Assembly (NCBI RefSeq): GCF_017876155.1
Contig: NZ_JAGINP010000029.1
Coordinates: 37,394 to 101,393, forward strand
DNA length: 64,000 bases
Reading direction: 5' to 3'
Origin: Azospirillum rugosum
GTDB taxonomy: Bacteria > Pseudomonadota > Alphaproteobacteria > Azospirillales > Azospirillaceae
Position 1 is the stretch's first letter. The number at the start of each line of letters is the position of its first letter. The notes beneath the pieces are model-generated. The model saw nothing but the letters and a program-made list of their open reading frames with translations. It searched no databases and was not told the DNA's origin. The position numbers and the translations under genes are program-made. Of this stretch, positions 31,814 to 38,670 are shown one piece after another.

Positions 31814-32518
31814 TCAGGCAATGTCGGCGTGGTTCGGGACGGCGGAGCGGACGGCGGCCAGGGCGGCCGGGTCCAGCGCGCCGCCCCGATCCGCGCCGGC
31901 GCACAGGGCCGTGCGAAAGCCCAGGTAATCGGGGGCGAGCGGCAACAGCGCCGCTATGTCCCGCACGGCCAGCGAGCCGGCCAGCCCGGTGAGCAGGCCG
32001 AGGGCGCGCGCCCGCTCCACGAACCTTGCCAGCTGGCCGATGTCCTTTTGCCGCAGCAAACCGCCGGAGCCCTTGCCCGCGGTGTCGAGCATGGCCCCGG
32101 CGAAGCCCGCCCGCGCGATGTCGGGCAGCAGCCGGCCGGCATCGTCCCAGAGGTCGGCGAACAGCACCGCGACAATGCGGGCGCCCCGCCGCGCGTCGGG
32201 CGCCAGCGCGGCGACGCAGGCGGCCGGGTCGCCGGACGGGACCAGGCCGATCTTCACGTAATCCACGCCGCAGGCCCAGGTCCGCGCCACGCGGTCCGTC
32301 ACCGCCGCGGGTTCCATCGGCAGATCGCCGACGGTCGCGCTGAGTGGCGGGCGGACCGGCCATAGGTGAACCGTGTCCACCGCGCGGGCGATGTCGTCCG
32401 GCGCCCAGGCGCCGAGCGCGCCGGCTTTCGGGTCCTTCAAATCCAGGATGTCCGCCCCGCCCCGCGCGGCGAGCGCCAGTTCATCCAGGTTGGCGACGCT
32501 CGCCAGCAGGCGGGTCAT
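31814..32518 (-). CDS. DUF556 / MfnB-like furan phosphate synthase
   Basis: 234 residues of the MfnB family ((5-formylfuran-3-yl)methyl phosphate synthase in methanogens), a class I aldolase-like TIM barrel that builds the furan ring of methanofuran from two triose phosphates. Conserved lysine-containing blocks are DILDLKDPKAGALGA near residue 30, DYVKIGLV near 90 and MLDTAGKGSGGLL near 150. It is the last gene of the FolB-to-MfnB operon and overlaps the DUF447 gene by four bases (32515-32518). The furan-containing product would serve the Fhc complex encoded upstream. Confidence 0.85.
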   Translation of the reverse strand: MTRLLASVANLDELALAARGGADILDLKDPKAGALGAWAPDDIARAVDTVHLWPVRPPLSATVGDLPMEPAAVTDRVARTWACGVDYVKIGLVPSGDPAACVAALAPDARRGARIVAVLFADLWDDAGRLLPDIARAGFAGAMLDTAGKGSGGLLRQKDIGQLARFVERARALGLLTGLAGSLAVRDIAALLPLAPDYLGFRTALCAGADRGGALDPAALAAVRSAVPNHADIA

Positions 32519-33105
32519 GCGGCGCTCTCCGTGCCCGCCCCCGTGGGCGCCCGATGGGCGGCGATGCGGTCGAGCAGCCAGCCCCAGGCCTCCAGCTCCA
32601 CGGGGCCGGCGGTCTTGCCGACGGCGATGGACAGGTACTCCATCTCGCGGTCGATCTTTTCGGGCGGGAGGAGGTGCAACCGGCTGACCAGGATCGCCCC
32701 TTCGACCACGGCGGCCTGCGCGCGGTTGAAGCCGCGGAACGGGCTGTGGGTGACGAGGTGCACTGGCTGGCAATGCAGGTGCGGGCGCTGCCCGTCGTCC
32801 TCAACCGCGACCACCTCCACCTCCTCGTGCGCCAGCGCGTCGGAGAGGACCGCGCCGCGGATGCGTTCCGCCGGAACGGTCGGCCAGTCGCGGCGGCGCC
32901 CGGTGACGCAGCCGGCGAACACCCGGACGTCGTCGGCGAAATTCACCACCGCGCAGCGCGTGGCGAGCAGGTTGTCGAGCGTGTGCGACGGGCGGAAGGG
33001 CGCCAGGATGTAACCGCCTTCCGTCACCGTGGCGCCCATCGGGGCGATGTGAACGTTCCCCGCTGCATCGACGCTGGTGATGATCGTTTCGCGGATGAAG
33101 GTCAC
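32515..33105 (-). CDS. DUF447 flavin-reductase-like split-barrel protein
   Basis: 196 residues starting at GTG 33105 (VTFIRETIITSVD). The IRETIITSVDAAGNVHIAPMG start and GGYILAPFRPSHTLDNLLATR resemble DUF447 proteins of archaea and methylotrophs, which have an FMN-binding split-barrel fold. They cluster with H4MPT/methanofuran genes but have no proven reaction; a flavin-dependent step in cofactor synthesis is likely. Both ends overlap neighbours (ATGA with the MfnB-like gene, GTGA with the DHPS-related gene), so translation is coupled. Confidence 0.8.
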   Translation of the reverse strand: MTFIRETIITSVDAAGNVHIAPMGATVTEGGYILAPFRPSHTLDNLLATRCAVVNFADDVRVFAGCVTGRRRDWPTVPAERIRGAVLSDALAHEEVEVVAVEDDGQRPHLHCQPVHLVTHSPFRGFNRAQAAVVEGAILVSRLHLLPPEKIDREMEYLSIAVGKTAGPVELEAWGWLLDRIAAHRAPTGAGTESAA

Positions 33106-34517
33106 GGTTTGCGCCTTTCCGGCTTGGTGGGGGGTTTTGTCGTGCCCACGGCGTGGAACCCGGACGGGTCCTCGTCCGGCGCGTCCACCGCCACGCCCCA
33201 GCGCAGCTCGTTGTCCTGGGCGTAGCGCTTGCCGAGCTGCCAAGCGATCTGCGCGCGCGCCAGCTCCGCCCCCAGGTAGAAGGCGTGGCCGGCATCGCCG
33301 CGGGTGTCGATGTGCGGGAACAGGGCGAAGGGGTCGCCGGCCACATGGTGGCCGTCGCGGTTGTAGAGGTGGATGCCTCGCTCCGTCACCTCGATCCGGT
33401 AGTTCGGATCGCGGATGCGGGCGGCGAGGTCGGCGACCTGTTCCGGCGTGCTGGCGAAGGGCTTGCGGTCGCGCAGGCAGAGCAGGCCGGCCCCGACGTT
33501 GCGCGGCAGGGCGCCGGCCTCCCGCGCGGCGAAGAACTGGCGCCGCGCCGCATCGAACTCCCGGATGGTGCGGCGGCAATGGGGGCTGACCTGCACGGCC
33601 AGCACATGGTCGATCCGCAGTTCGGAGACGACGCCCATCAGCAGCGCGTTCATGCCCGCCGTGTCGGCGTCGGTCAGCTCGGTCACGTTGCCGATCCCCA
33701 TCAGGATTTCCAGCTCCGGGAAGCGCGTGCGGACCTCGCGGTAGCGGAGCAGGGAGTCGGTGAAGCCGTAATGGATCGGCTCCAGGATCGGGTCGGCGAT
33801 GCAGCCGCGCCCCTCCGCGCCGATCGCCTCCAGCGCCCGATAAAGGGAGGGCAGGTCGCTGGGCGTGGTCGGGATGACGACGGACACCGCGTCGGTCTCG
33901 CTCGCCACCCAGGCCGTCGCCTCCGTCAGGCTCAGCAGGTAGGAGGCGCCGGCTGACGCGCCGCGCAGCAACTCCCTCGGCTCAAGGGAATCCACGCTGA
34001 CGGTGTGGCCGGCGTCGCGCAGCGCCGTCACCGCGTCTTCCAGATGCGGGAAGGGGTGGTCGGGCAGCCCGCCGAGATCGATCACATCCGCCCCATCTGC
34101 CTTGAACCGGGCGGCGCGCTCCAGGATGGCCGGCACGTCGAGCAGGGGCGCCTCGACGATCTCCGCGAAGATTTTCGTGTGGTAGCGGCTGAGGTCGAGC
34201 GGCGCGGCTTGGCGCTGGAAATGCTGGGGCAGGTCTTCCAGCTCGTCGGGGCCGCGCTCGAACGGCACGCCGAAATGCGCCGACAGACGGTCGAGGTCGC
34301 CGCGGAAGCGCCCCGGAAGGAGCACCCGGTCGGCGCCTTCCGTGGAGGCGAGGCGGCGCAGGATGATCTCCGTCGTGGCGAGTGCGGCCACCTTGATGCC
34401 GAGGTTGACCACCGTGGTCCGGAACTCCAGCGGCTCCAGCGCGGCGAGCACGCGGCGCAGGCGCGGTTCGGCCAACTCGCCGGTCAGAAGCAGGACGTGG
34501 CCCGGCGCCTCAGTCAT
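33102..34517 (-). CDS. Dihydropteroate-synthase-related protein of the H4MPT pathway
   Basis: 471 residues. The middle and C-terminal halves form a DHPS-like TIM barrel (FKADGADVIDLGG, HTVSVDSLEPREL, EILMGIGNVTELTDAD), preceded by an N-terminal domain and followed by a C-terminal extension not found in folate DHPS. Members of this group occur only with H4MPT synthesis and probably couple the pterin diphosphate to the ribofuranosylaminobenzene product of MptG. It is overlapped by the kinase gene (34510-34517) and the DUF447 gene. Confidence 0.8.
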   Translation of the reverse strand: MTEAPGHVLLLTGELAEPRLRRVLAALEPLEFRTTVVNLGIKVAALATTEIILRRLASTEGADRVLLPGRFRGDLDRLSAHFGVPFERGPDELEDLPQHFQRQAAPLDLSRYHTKIFAEIVEAPLLDVPAILERAARFKADGADVIDLGGLPDHPFPHLEDAVTALRDAGHTVSVDSLEPRELLRGASAGASYLLSLTEATAWVASETDAVSVVIPTTPSDLPSLYRALEAIGAEGRGCIADPILEPIHYGFTDSLLRYREVRTRFPELEILMGIGNVTELTDADTAGMNALLMGVVSELRIDHVLAVQVSPHCRRTIREFDAARRQFFAAREAGALPRNVGAGLLCLRDRKPFASTPEQVADLAARIRDPNYRIEVTERGIHLYNRDGHHVAGDPFALFPHIDTRGDAGHAFYLGAELARAQIAWQLGKRYAQDNELRWGVAVDAPDEDPSGFHAVGTTKPPTKPERRKP

Positions 34518-35136
34518 CGTCGGGTTCCATCAGGCGGGTGCCGCAGGGGGAGCCCTGGTCGAGCGCTTCGGCGAAGCGCTGGTGGTCGTCGCGCGACACG
34601 CACCATACGGTCCCGCCGAAGCGGGCCATCCGCTCCGGCAGCGCCGGGTCGACGATGCCGTCCGCGACGAGGTCCTGCACGGACGACGCGCTGTTCGGCA
34701 AGGGAGCGGACTTGACCAGGACCGTGCAAGACGCGGCGAGCGTGCCGGCCAGCCAGACCGCCAGCGTGTCCGACGTGACGTCCCAGCTCTCCGTCACGTC
34801 GGCGCTGGCCGCCAGGGGAAGCGGCATCCAGACGGCCGGGCTGGGCAGGCTGCGCAGGTCGGCGACGGTGCGGGCGGGGGTCAGCCGCGGTTCCAGGTCG
34901 GCCAGCGCGGTCCCGTACTGCTCCATCGCCAGCAGGGCCATGCGGTGCGCCGCGCGGTCGCTGAAGCCGAGCGCCGGCTGCGCCTCGCGCACCGCGTCGG
35001 CGAAGGGGCCGCCGCCGGGAACGACCACGACCCGCACGCGCCGTGCCGCCGCCAGGATCTCCAGCCAGCAGCGCAGTTCCGGCGTGCGCCACAGGCTGCC
35101 GCCCAGCTTCACGACCCACAGCGGGGCGCTGCTCAT
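34510..35136 (-). CDS. Amino-acid-kinase-fold protein (MfnE-like)
   Basis: 208 residues. LWVVKLGGSLWRTPEL and VVVVPGGGPFADAVRE are the kinase glycine-rich loops, and WDVTSDTLAVWLAG is the AAK substrate/ATP segment with LVKSAPLP after it. MfnE of methanogens phosphorylates the aminomethylfuran phosphate intermediate of methanofuran; this bacterial homologue sits with the MfnB-like gene in one operon, supporting the same role. It overlaps the FolB-like gene at 35133-35136. Confidence 0.8.
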   Translation of the reverse strand: MSSAPLWVVKLGGSLWRTPELRCWLEILAAARRVRVVVVPGGGPFADAVREAQPALGFSDRAAHRMALLAMEQYGTALADLEPRLTPARTVADLRSLPSPAVWMPLPLAASADVTESWDVTSDTLAVWLAGTLAASCTVLVKSAPLPNSASSVQDLVADGIVDPALPERMARFGGTVWCVSRDDHQRFAEALDQGSPCGTRLMEPDDD

Positions 35137-35555
35137 GCTTCCTCAGGTCGTGAACGCTCGATGACCACGCCCACGCCGCCGGATTCCGGCACCACGTCCA
35201 GCTTTTCCACCTGGACCCGCGCCTTGGTCACCTCCGGGATGGAGAAGCACAGGGCGAGGATGCGGTCGCCCAGTGTTTCGACGAGGTGCACATGCTCGCC
35301 GTCGCGCAGGGCGCGGATGCCGTCGATCAGGAAATCGTAGGACAGCACCTCGTCCAGATTGTCGGTCATCGGTCTGTCAGGCCAGGGCAGCGTCAGCGTC
35401 ACGTTGATCCGGACGCGCTGCGTGCGCCCCTTCTCGCGGTCCCAGACCCCGATCTTGAACTGGTCGACATAGTCGCGGAGCGTGATGTCGTAATACCGGG
35501 TGCGGCTCGCCGCCGGCCGGTACGGCACATAAGACAACAGTGCGTCGTCGGCCAA
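35133..35555 (-). CDS. FolB-like dihydroneopterin aldolase of the H4MPT operon
   Basis: 140 residues with the T-fold FolB architecture: DITLRDYVDQFKIGVWDREK, then VRINVTLTLPW, LSYDFLIDGIRALRDGEHVHLVETLGDRI (catalytic-region Glu) and VQVEKLDVVPESGGVGVVIE with the conserved Lys. It should release 6-hydroxymethyl-dihydropterin from a dihydroneopterin precursor. It is the first gene of the five-gene overlapping operon leading to the MfnB-like gene. A methanopterin-dedicated paralogue is inferred from location; the folate version is presumably elsewhere. Confidence 0.8.
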   Translation of the reverse strand: MADDALLSYVPYRPAASRTRYYDITLRDYVDQFKIGVWDREKGRTQRVRINVTLTLPWPDRPMTDNLDEVLSYDFLIDGIRALRDGEHVHLVETLGDRILALCFSIPEVTKARVQVEKLDVVPESGGVGVVIERSRPEEA

Positions 35556-35616
35556 GCCATCCTCCTCCCCGTAACGGGCAGGGGCGAAGGTCCCCCGCCT
35601 CGGCAGTGTTCAGGGT

Positions 35617-36129
35617 TCATCGCCGGTCATCAGACCCGGCCATCAAACGATTCCGCAGCAGCCATTCGACGCCGCGCCGCCATGACCGCTCGTTGTCGCC
35701 GCGGATGTCCGCGTTCCCGATGGCGACGATGCCGCCGCCCTGGCCGTCGGTCCCGACGCGTCGCATTGTAATCTGGATGTTCAGGATCAGGGTGCTGATC
35801 TTATGGATGAATCCCGTCACCACGATGTCCGCGCCCGCCCGCCGCCCCAGGTCGATCTCGCAGCCGTTGCAGGATTGCAGCGACGCGGGAACCTCCGCCG
35901 CGACGGCGCTGTCGCGCACGGCGATCACATCGTAGCGCCCGCCGTCCTTCAGCCCGTCGCGCAGCAGCGCCGTCACCCGCTCCAGGCGGCCGGGATGGTC
36001 CGGGTTGGCCCCTTCCTGGCTGGTGTCCACCAGCTCCAGGTCGAAGACCAGCAGCTTGGGCGGCGCATCGGCCATGGCCGGTGCGAACGGCAGCGCCAGC
36101 GTGACGAAGGCGGCGACGCAGATCCTCAT
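35617..36129 (-). CDS. DUF2380-type secreted protein of the methanol/quinoprotein cluster
   Basis: 170 residues. A signal peptide (ending PAMA) is followed by PPKLLVFDLELVDTSQEG, a middle block with SCNGCEIDLGRRAGADIVVTG (two cysteines, C-x2-C) and a C-terminal basic tail. It resembles DUF2380/DUF3280 proteins that lie near xoxF genes; their function is unknown. ADIVVTGFIHKISTLILNIQI resembles TolB-N/CsgG-like folds for recruiting outer-membrane lipoproteins, a weak inference. It is divergent from the next gene by 77 bases. Confidence 0.65.
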   Translation of the reverse strand: MRICVAAFVTLALPFAPAMADAPPKLLVFDLELVDTSQEGANPDHPGRLERVTALLRDGLKDGGRYDVIAVRDSAVAAEVPASLQSCNGCEIDLGRRAGADIVVTGFIHKISTLILNIQITMRRVGTDGQGGGIVAIGNADIRGDNERSWRRGVEWLLRNRLMAGSDDRR

Positions 36130-36206
36130 GAAGCCCCTGCCTTATTGGTCGGCCTTATCCGAATGCGCGCATGGGCAAGGCTGCGGTCCTCTTGCAGAAT
36201 CGGACC

Positions 36207-36806
36207 ATGCTTCACCGCTCCGCTGCCCTCGTCGCCGTTCTCATTGCCCTGGCACCGGCCTCGGCCCCGGCGGCCGAGCGCGATCCGGACTGGCCCTGCG
36301 TCCAAATCCTGGTGCCGACGCTGTCGCCCGGCCAGATCTGGTCCGGCGACCCCATCGACGGGAAGGCGGAGGACTGGCGCGACATCCCCGGCATGGAGCC
36401 GGTGCTGAAGCGCATCCTCAACCGCCGGGCCGACGCCGAGCAGGAAGAGGAGGCCATCGCCCGCTTCGCCGACGGCCTGGGGCCGGACCGCAACGCGGCG
36501 CTGACCGCGCTGTTCGCCGGCGCGTTCGACGCGCTCAACCGCGACCGCAGCGCGGCGATCGCCGCCATCCACCGCTACGCCCACCAGCAGCGCGAGTTGC
36601 TGGACAGCATCGACAAGGCGCTAACCCGCCTGCAGGAGCTGCCGGCCGACGCGCCGGAAGCGGCGGCGCTGAAGGACGACATCGCGTGGCGGCGGCGCAT
36701 CCTCGACGATCGGCGGCGCTACCAGTCGGCGCTGTGCGACCAGCCGGTCAAGCTGGAGCAGAAGGCGGGCCGCATCGCGCGGGAGATCGCCGCCCGCCTG
36801 GACTGA
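36207..36806 (+). CDS. Secreted alpha-helical protein, unrecognised
   Basis: 199 residues, signal peptide MLHRSAALVAVLIALAPASA, mature start ERDPDWPCVQILVPTLSPGQ. The rest is predicted helical and rich in Ala, Arg, Asp and Glu (LNRRADAEQEEEAIARFA, RRILDDRRRYQSAL), with two cysteines (WPCVQ and ALCDQ) that could form a disulfide. I recognise similar proteins only as neighbours of PQQ alcohol dehydrogenase genes. It converges on the xoxJ fusion with a 4-base gap. ATG 36207 is preferred because it gives a clean signal peptide; 36171 is also in frame. Confidence 0.6.
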   Translation: MLHRSAALVAVLIALAPASAPAAERDPDWPCVQILVPTLSPGQIWSGDPIDGKAEDWRDIPGMEPVLKRILNRRADAEQEEEAIARFADGLGPDRNAALTALFAGAFDALNRDRSAAIAAIHRYAHQQRELLDSIDKALTRLQELPADAPEAAALKDDIAWRRRILDDRRRYQSALCDQPVKLEQKAGRIAREIAARLD

Positions 36807-36810
36807 TCCA

Positions 36811-38121
36811 TCAATTCGATGCCCCGCCGCCGGCAAAGGGCTGGACCGTTTCCAGCGCGTAGCCCGCCTCCTGCCAGCGGGTCGCGCCGTCGGCATACCA
36901 ATAGACGTTGCTGTAGCCCCACTCCACGGCGCGCTTGGCCGCGTTCCAGGACATCCAGCAGTCCGGCTCGCAGAAGAAGACCAGCCGTGGTGGGCTCTCC
37001 CCCTTGCTCACCGCGTCGAGCCCGGCGCGGAAATAGCGTTCCTGGTCGGTGGACAGGCTGCCGTAGCCGACGTTGGGCAACCAGACCGCGCCCGGCAGGC
37101 TGCGGCGGGGCGGTGGCGCCCAGACGGCCGGCGGCGCCCGGTCCGCGGGGCGGGGCGGGGTCGGCATCACGTCGACCAGCCGCGTGTCCGGATGGCGCTC
37201 GATCAGCCCGCGCAGTTCCGCCACCGTCACGGTGGAGGCCCCGGTGAGGCCGGCCGGCGTCGGCGCGCGGTAGTTGTCCATGCGGTAACCGGGCGGCGCC
37301 GACGCGTCGGCGGTCTTCAGCGTGCCGTCCGGGCCGATGATCGGCACGTGGTAGCGCAGCAGGATGCGGTCGATGTCGTCCTGGCGGCGCTTGATGAAAT
37401 CGTTCAGCCAGTGCTTCCATTCCGGCTCGTCGCCGCGGATGCCCATGGAGATGTTGAACTGCAAGTGGGCGACCGCCGGCTCCTTGATCAGCGGCACGAC
37501 GGTCAGCGGTTCCGACTGCTGGGCCGCGAAGTAGCCGGCGATCGGCCCCCAGATCACCGCGGCGTCGGTCTTCCCGGTCGCCACGTCCGCGATGGCGTCG
37601 CGGGCCGGGTTGTTCACGCGCGTGTCGGTGTTGAGCTGGTACGGCTCGGTCTTGGTGATGCCGTAGCGGCGCAGCAGGTTGACGGCCGGCGTCCGCTCCA
37701 CCACGCCGATGCGGGCGTCCTTCAGCGCGGGATCGCCCACGGACTCCGCCCTGATCCCGGACTTTGTGCGGTAGACCAGGGCGTAGACGGTGCGGTAGTA
37801 GGGGTTGGTGTTCTGCATCAGCTCTTCGCCGGACGCCGTGCCCATCACGAGGTCGCACTTCCGGGCGCCCAGCGTGTTGCGGACGAAGCCGATGGTCTGG
37901 GGCCACCAGGTGTAGGTCACCGGCTTTTTCAGATCCTCGCCGATGAGCTTGGCGATCTCGTTCTCGAAGCCTTCCATCTTTTCGTTGGAGAAGGGCAGCA
38001 GGTTCCCGTCGGCGCAGACCCGCACGGCCTCGCGCTCCGTCACCTCGACGGCGAGCGCCGGTGACGCCGCGGCACCCGCGAGGAGAGCCGCCATGCAAAA
38101 ACGTGTCGCTGGATGTGCCAT
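36811..38121 (-). CDS. xoxJ: XoxJ-like periplasmic binding protein fused to a C-x3-C-W rhodanese-like domain
   Basis: A single 436-residue frame. The signal peptide ends SPALA; residues about 27-275 form the type 2 periplasmic-binding domain of XoxJ/MoxJ (VRVCADGNLLPFSNEKMEGF, GEELMQNTNPYYRTVYALVY), the protein thought to activate XoxF. Residues about 300-436 resemble the separate PQQ-catabolism thiol-motif proteins with a rhodanese-like fold, ending FFCEPDCWMSWNAAKRA, with C384 and C388. Separate genes for these are common; here they are joined by a Pro-rich linker (MPTPPRPADRAPPAVWAPPP). GGAGAAGG precedes ATG 38121. Likely cotranscribed with xoxFG. Confidence 0.85.
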   Translation of the reverse strand: MAHPATRFCMAALLAGAAASPALAVEVTEREAVRVCADGNLLPFSNEKMEGFENEIAKLIGEDLKKPVTYTWWPQTIGFVRNTLGARKCDLVMGTASGEELMQNTNPYYRTVYALVYRTKSGIRAESVGDPALKDARIGVVERTPAVNLLRRYGITKTEPYQLNTDTRVNNPARDAIADVATGKTDAAVIWGPIAGYFAAQQSEPLTVVPLIKEPAVAHLQFNISMGIRGDEPEWKHWLNDFIKRRQDDIDRILLRYHVPIIGPDGTLKTADASAPPGYRMDNYRAPTPAGLTGASTVTVAELRGLIERHPDTRLVDVMPTPPRPADRAPPAVWAPPPRRSLPGAVWLPNVGYGSLSTDQERYFRAGLDAVSKGESPPRLVFFCEPDCWMSWNAAKRAVEWGYSNVYWYADGATRWQEAGYALETVQPFAGGGASN

Positions 38122-38135
38122 GGGCCTTCTCCAGC

Positions 38136-38585
38136 TCAGCCGCCGAGACGCTGCGGACGTCCGCCCGGAAGCGCGCCGTCGGCACGCGCTTTCAGATAGC
38201 GGTAGATGTCGTCCAGATGTTCCATGATGTTCGGGTCCAGGCCGAAGGACGGCATCACCCTGTCGCCGGTGGCGCCCTGGTTCTGGCGGCCGTTGACGAC
38301 GACGTCCTTGAAGTCGTCGTAGCTCAGGCGCTTCAGCGAATCCGTCAGGTTGGGGGCAAAGGATGATCCCGACGCGTCGAAGCCGTGGCAGGTGTGGCAG
38401 GTCGCGTGGAACCGCCGATAGCCGTTGTAGGTCCCCTTGTCCACCTGGCCGTCCTTGACGATGTAGGCCGGCGTTCCGTCGGGGGTGACGGGCGCGTCTT
38501 CCGCCAGGGCGGTGAAGCCGACGACGGTGCCGAAACCCACCGCCAGGATGCCGGTCCACAAACCAAATCTGCGTTTCGTCAACAT
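38136..38585 (-). CDS. xoxG: Cytochrome c XoxG, electron acceptor of XoxF
   Basis: 149 residues, exported by an N-terminal signal (RRFGLWTGILAVGFGTVVGF..LAED). One heme c motif, C63-H-T-C66-H67, and a probable axial Met at 111 in GDRVMPSFG. It is a small class I cytochrome dedicated to lanthanide methanol dehydrogenase and passes electrons toward the terminal oxidase. It lies between xoxF (85 bases upstream) and the xoxJ fusion (14 bases downstream), the usual xoxFGJ order. Confidence 0.9.
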   Translation of the reverse strand: MLTKRRFGLWTGILAVGFGTVVGFTALAEDAPVTPDGTPAYIVKDGQVDKGTYNGYRRFHATCHTCHGFDASGSSFAPNLTDSLKRLSYDDFKDVVVNGRQNQGATGDRVMPSFGLDPNIMEHLDDIYRYLKARADGALPGGRPQRLGG

Positions 38586-38633
38586 GGAATTCCTTGCTCG
38601 GATCAGGTCGCAATCGGAAAGCAGAAAGCAAAG

Positions 38634-38659
38634 CCCCCGGTGCGTTGTCGCACCGGGGG
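38634..38659 (-). terminator. Strong hairpin between xoxF and xoxG
   Basis: CCCCCGGTGCG (38634-38644), loop TTGT, CGCACCGGGGG (38649-38659): a perfect 11-base-pair stem. There is no T-run in the xoxF direction, so it is likely a partial terminator or mRNA stabiliser that keeps xoxF transcript above xoxGJ. Confidence 0.6.
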
Positions 38660-38670
38660 CGGTTTGCCGA

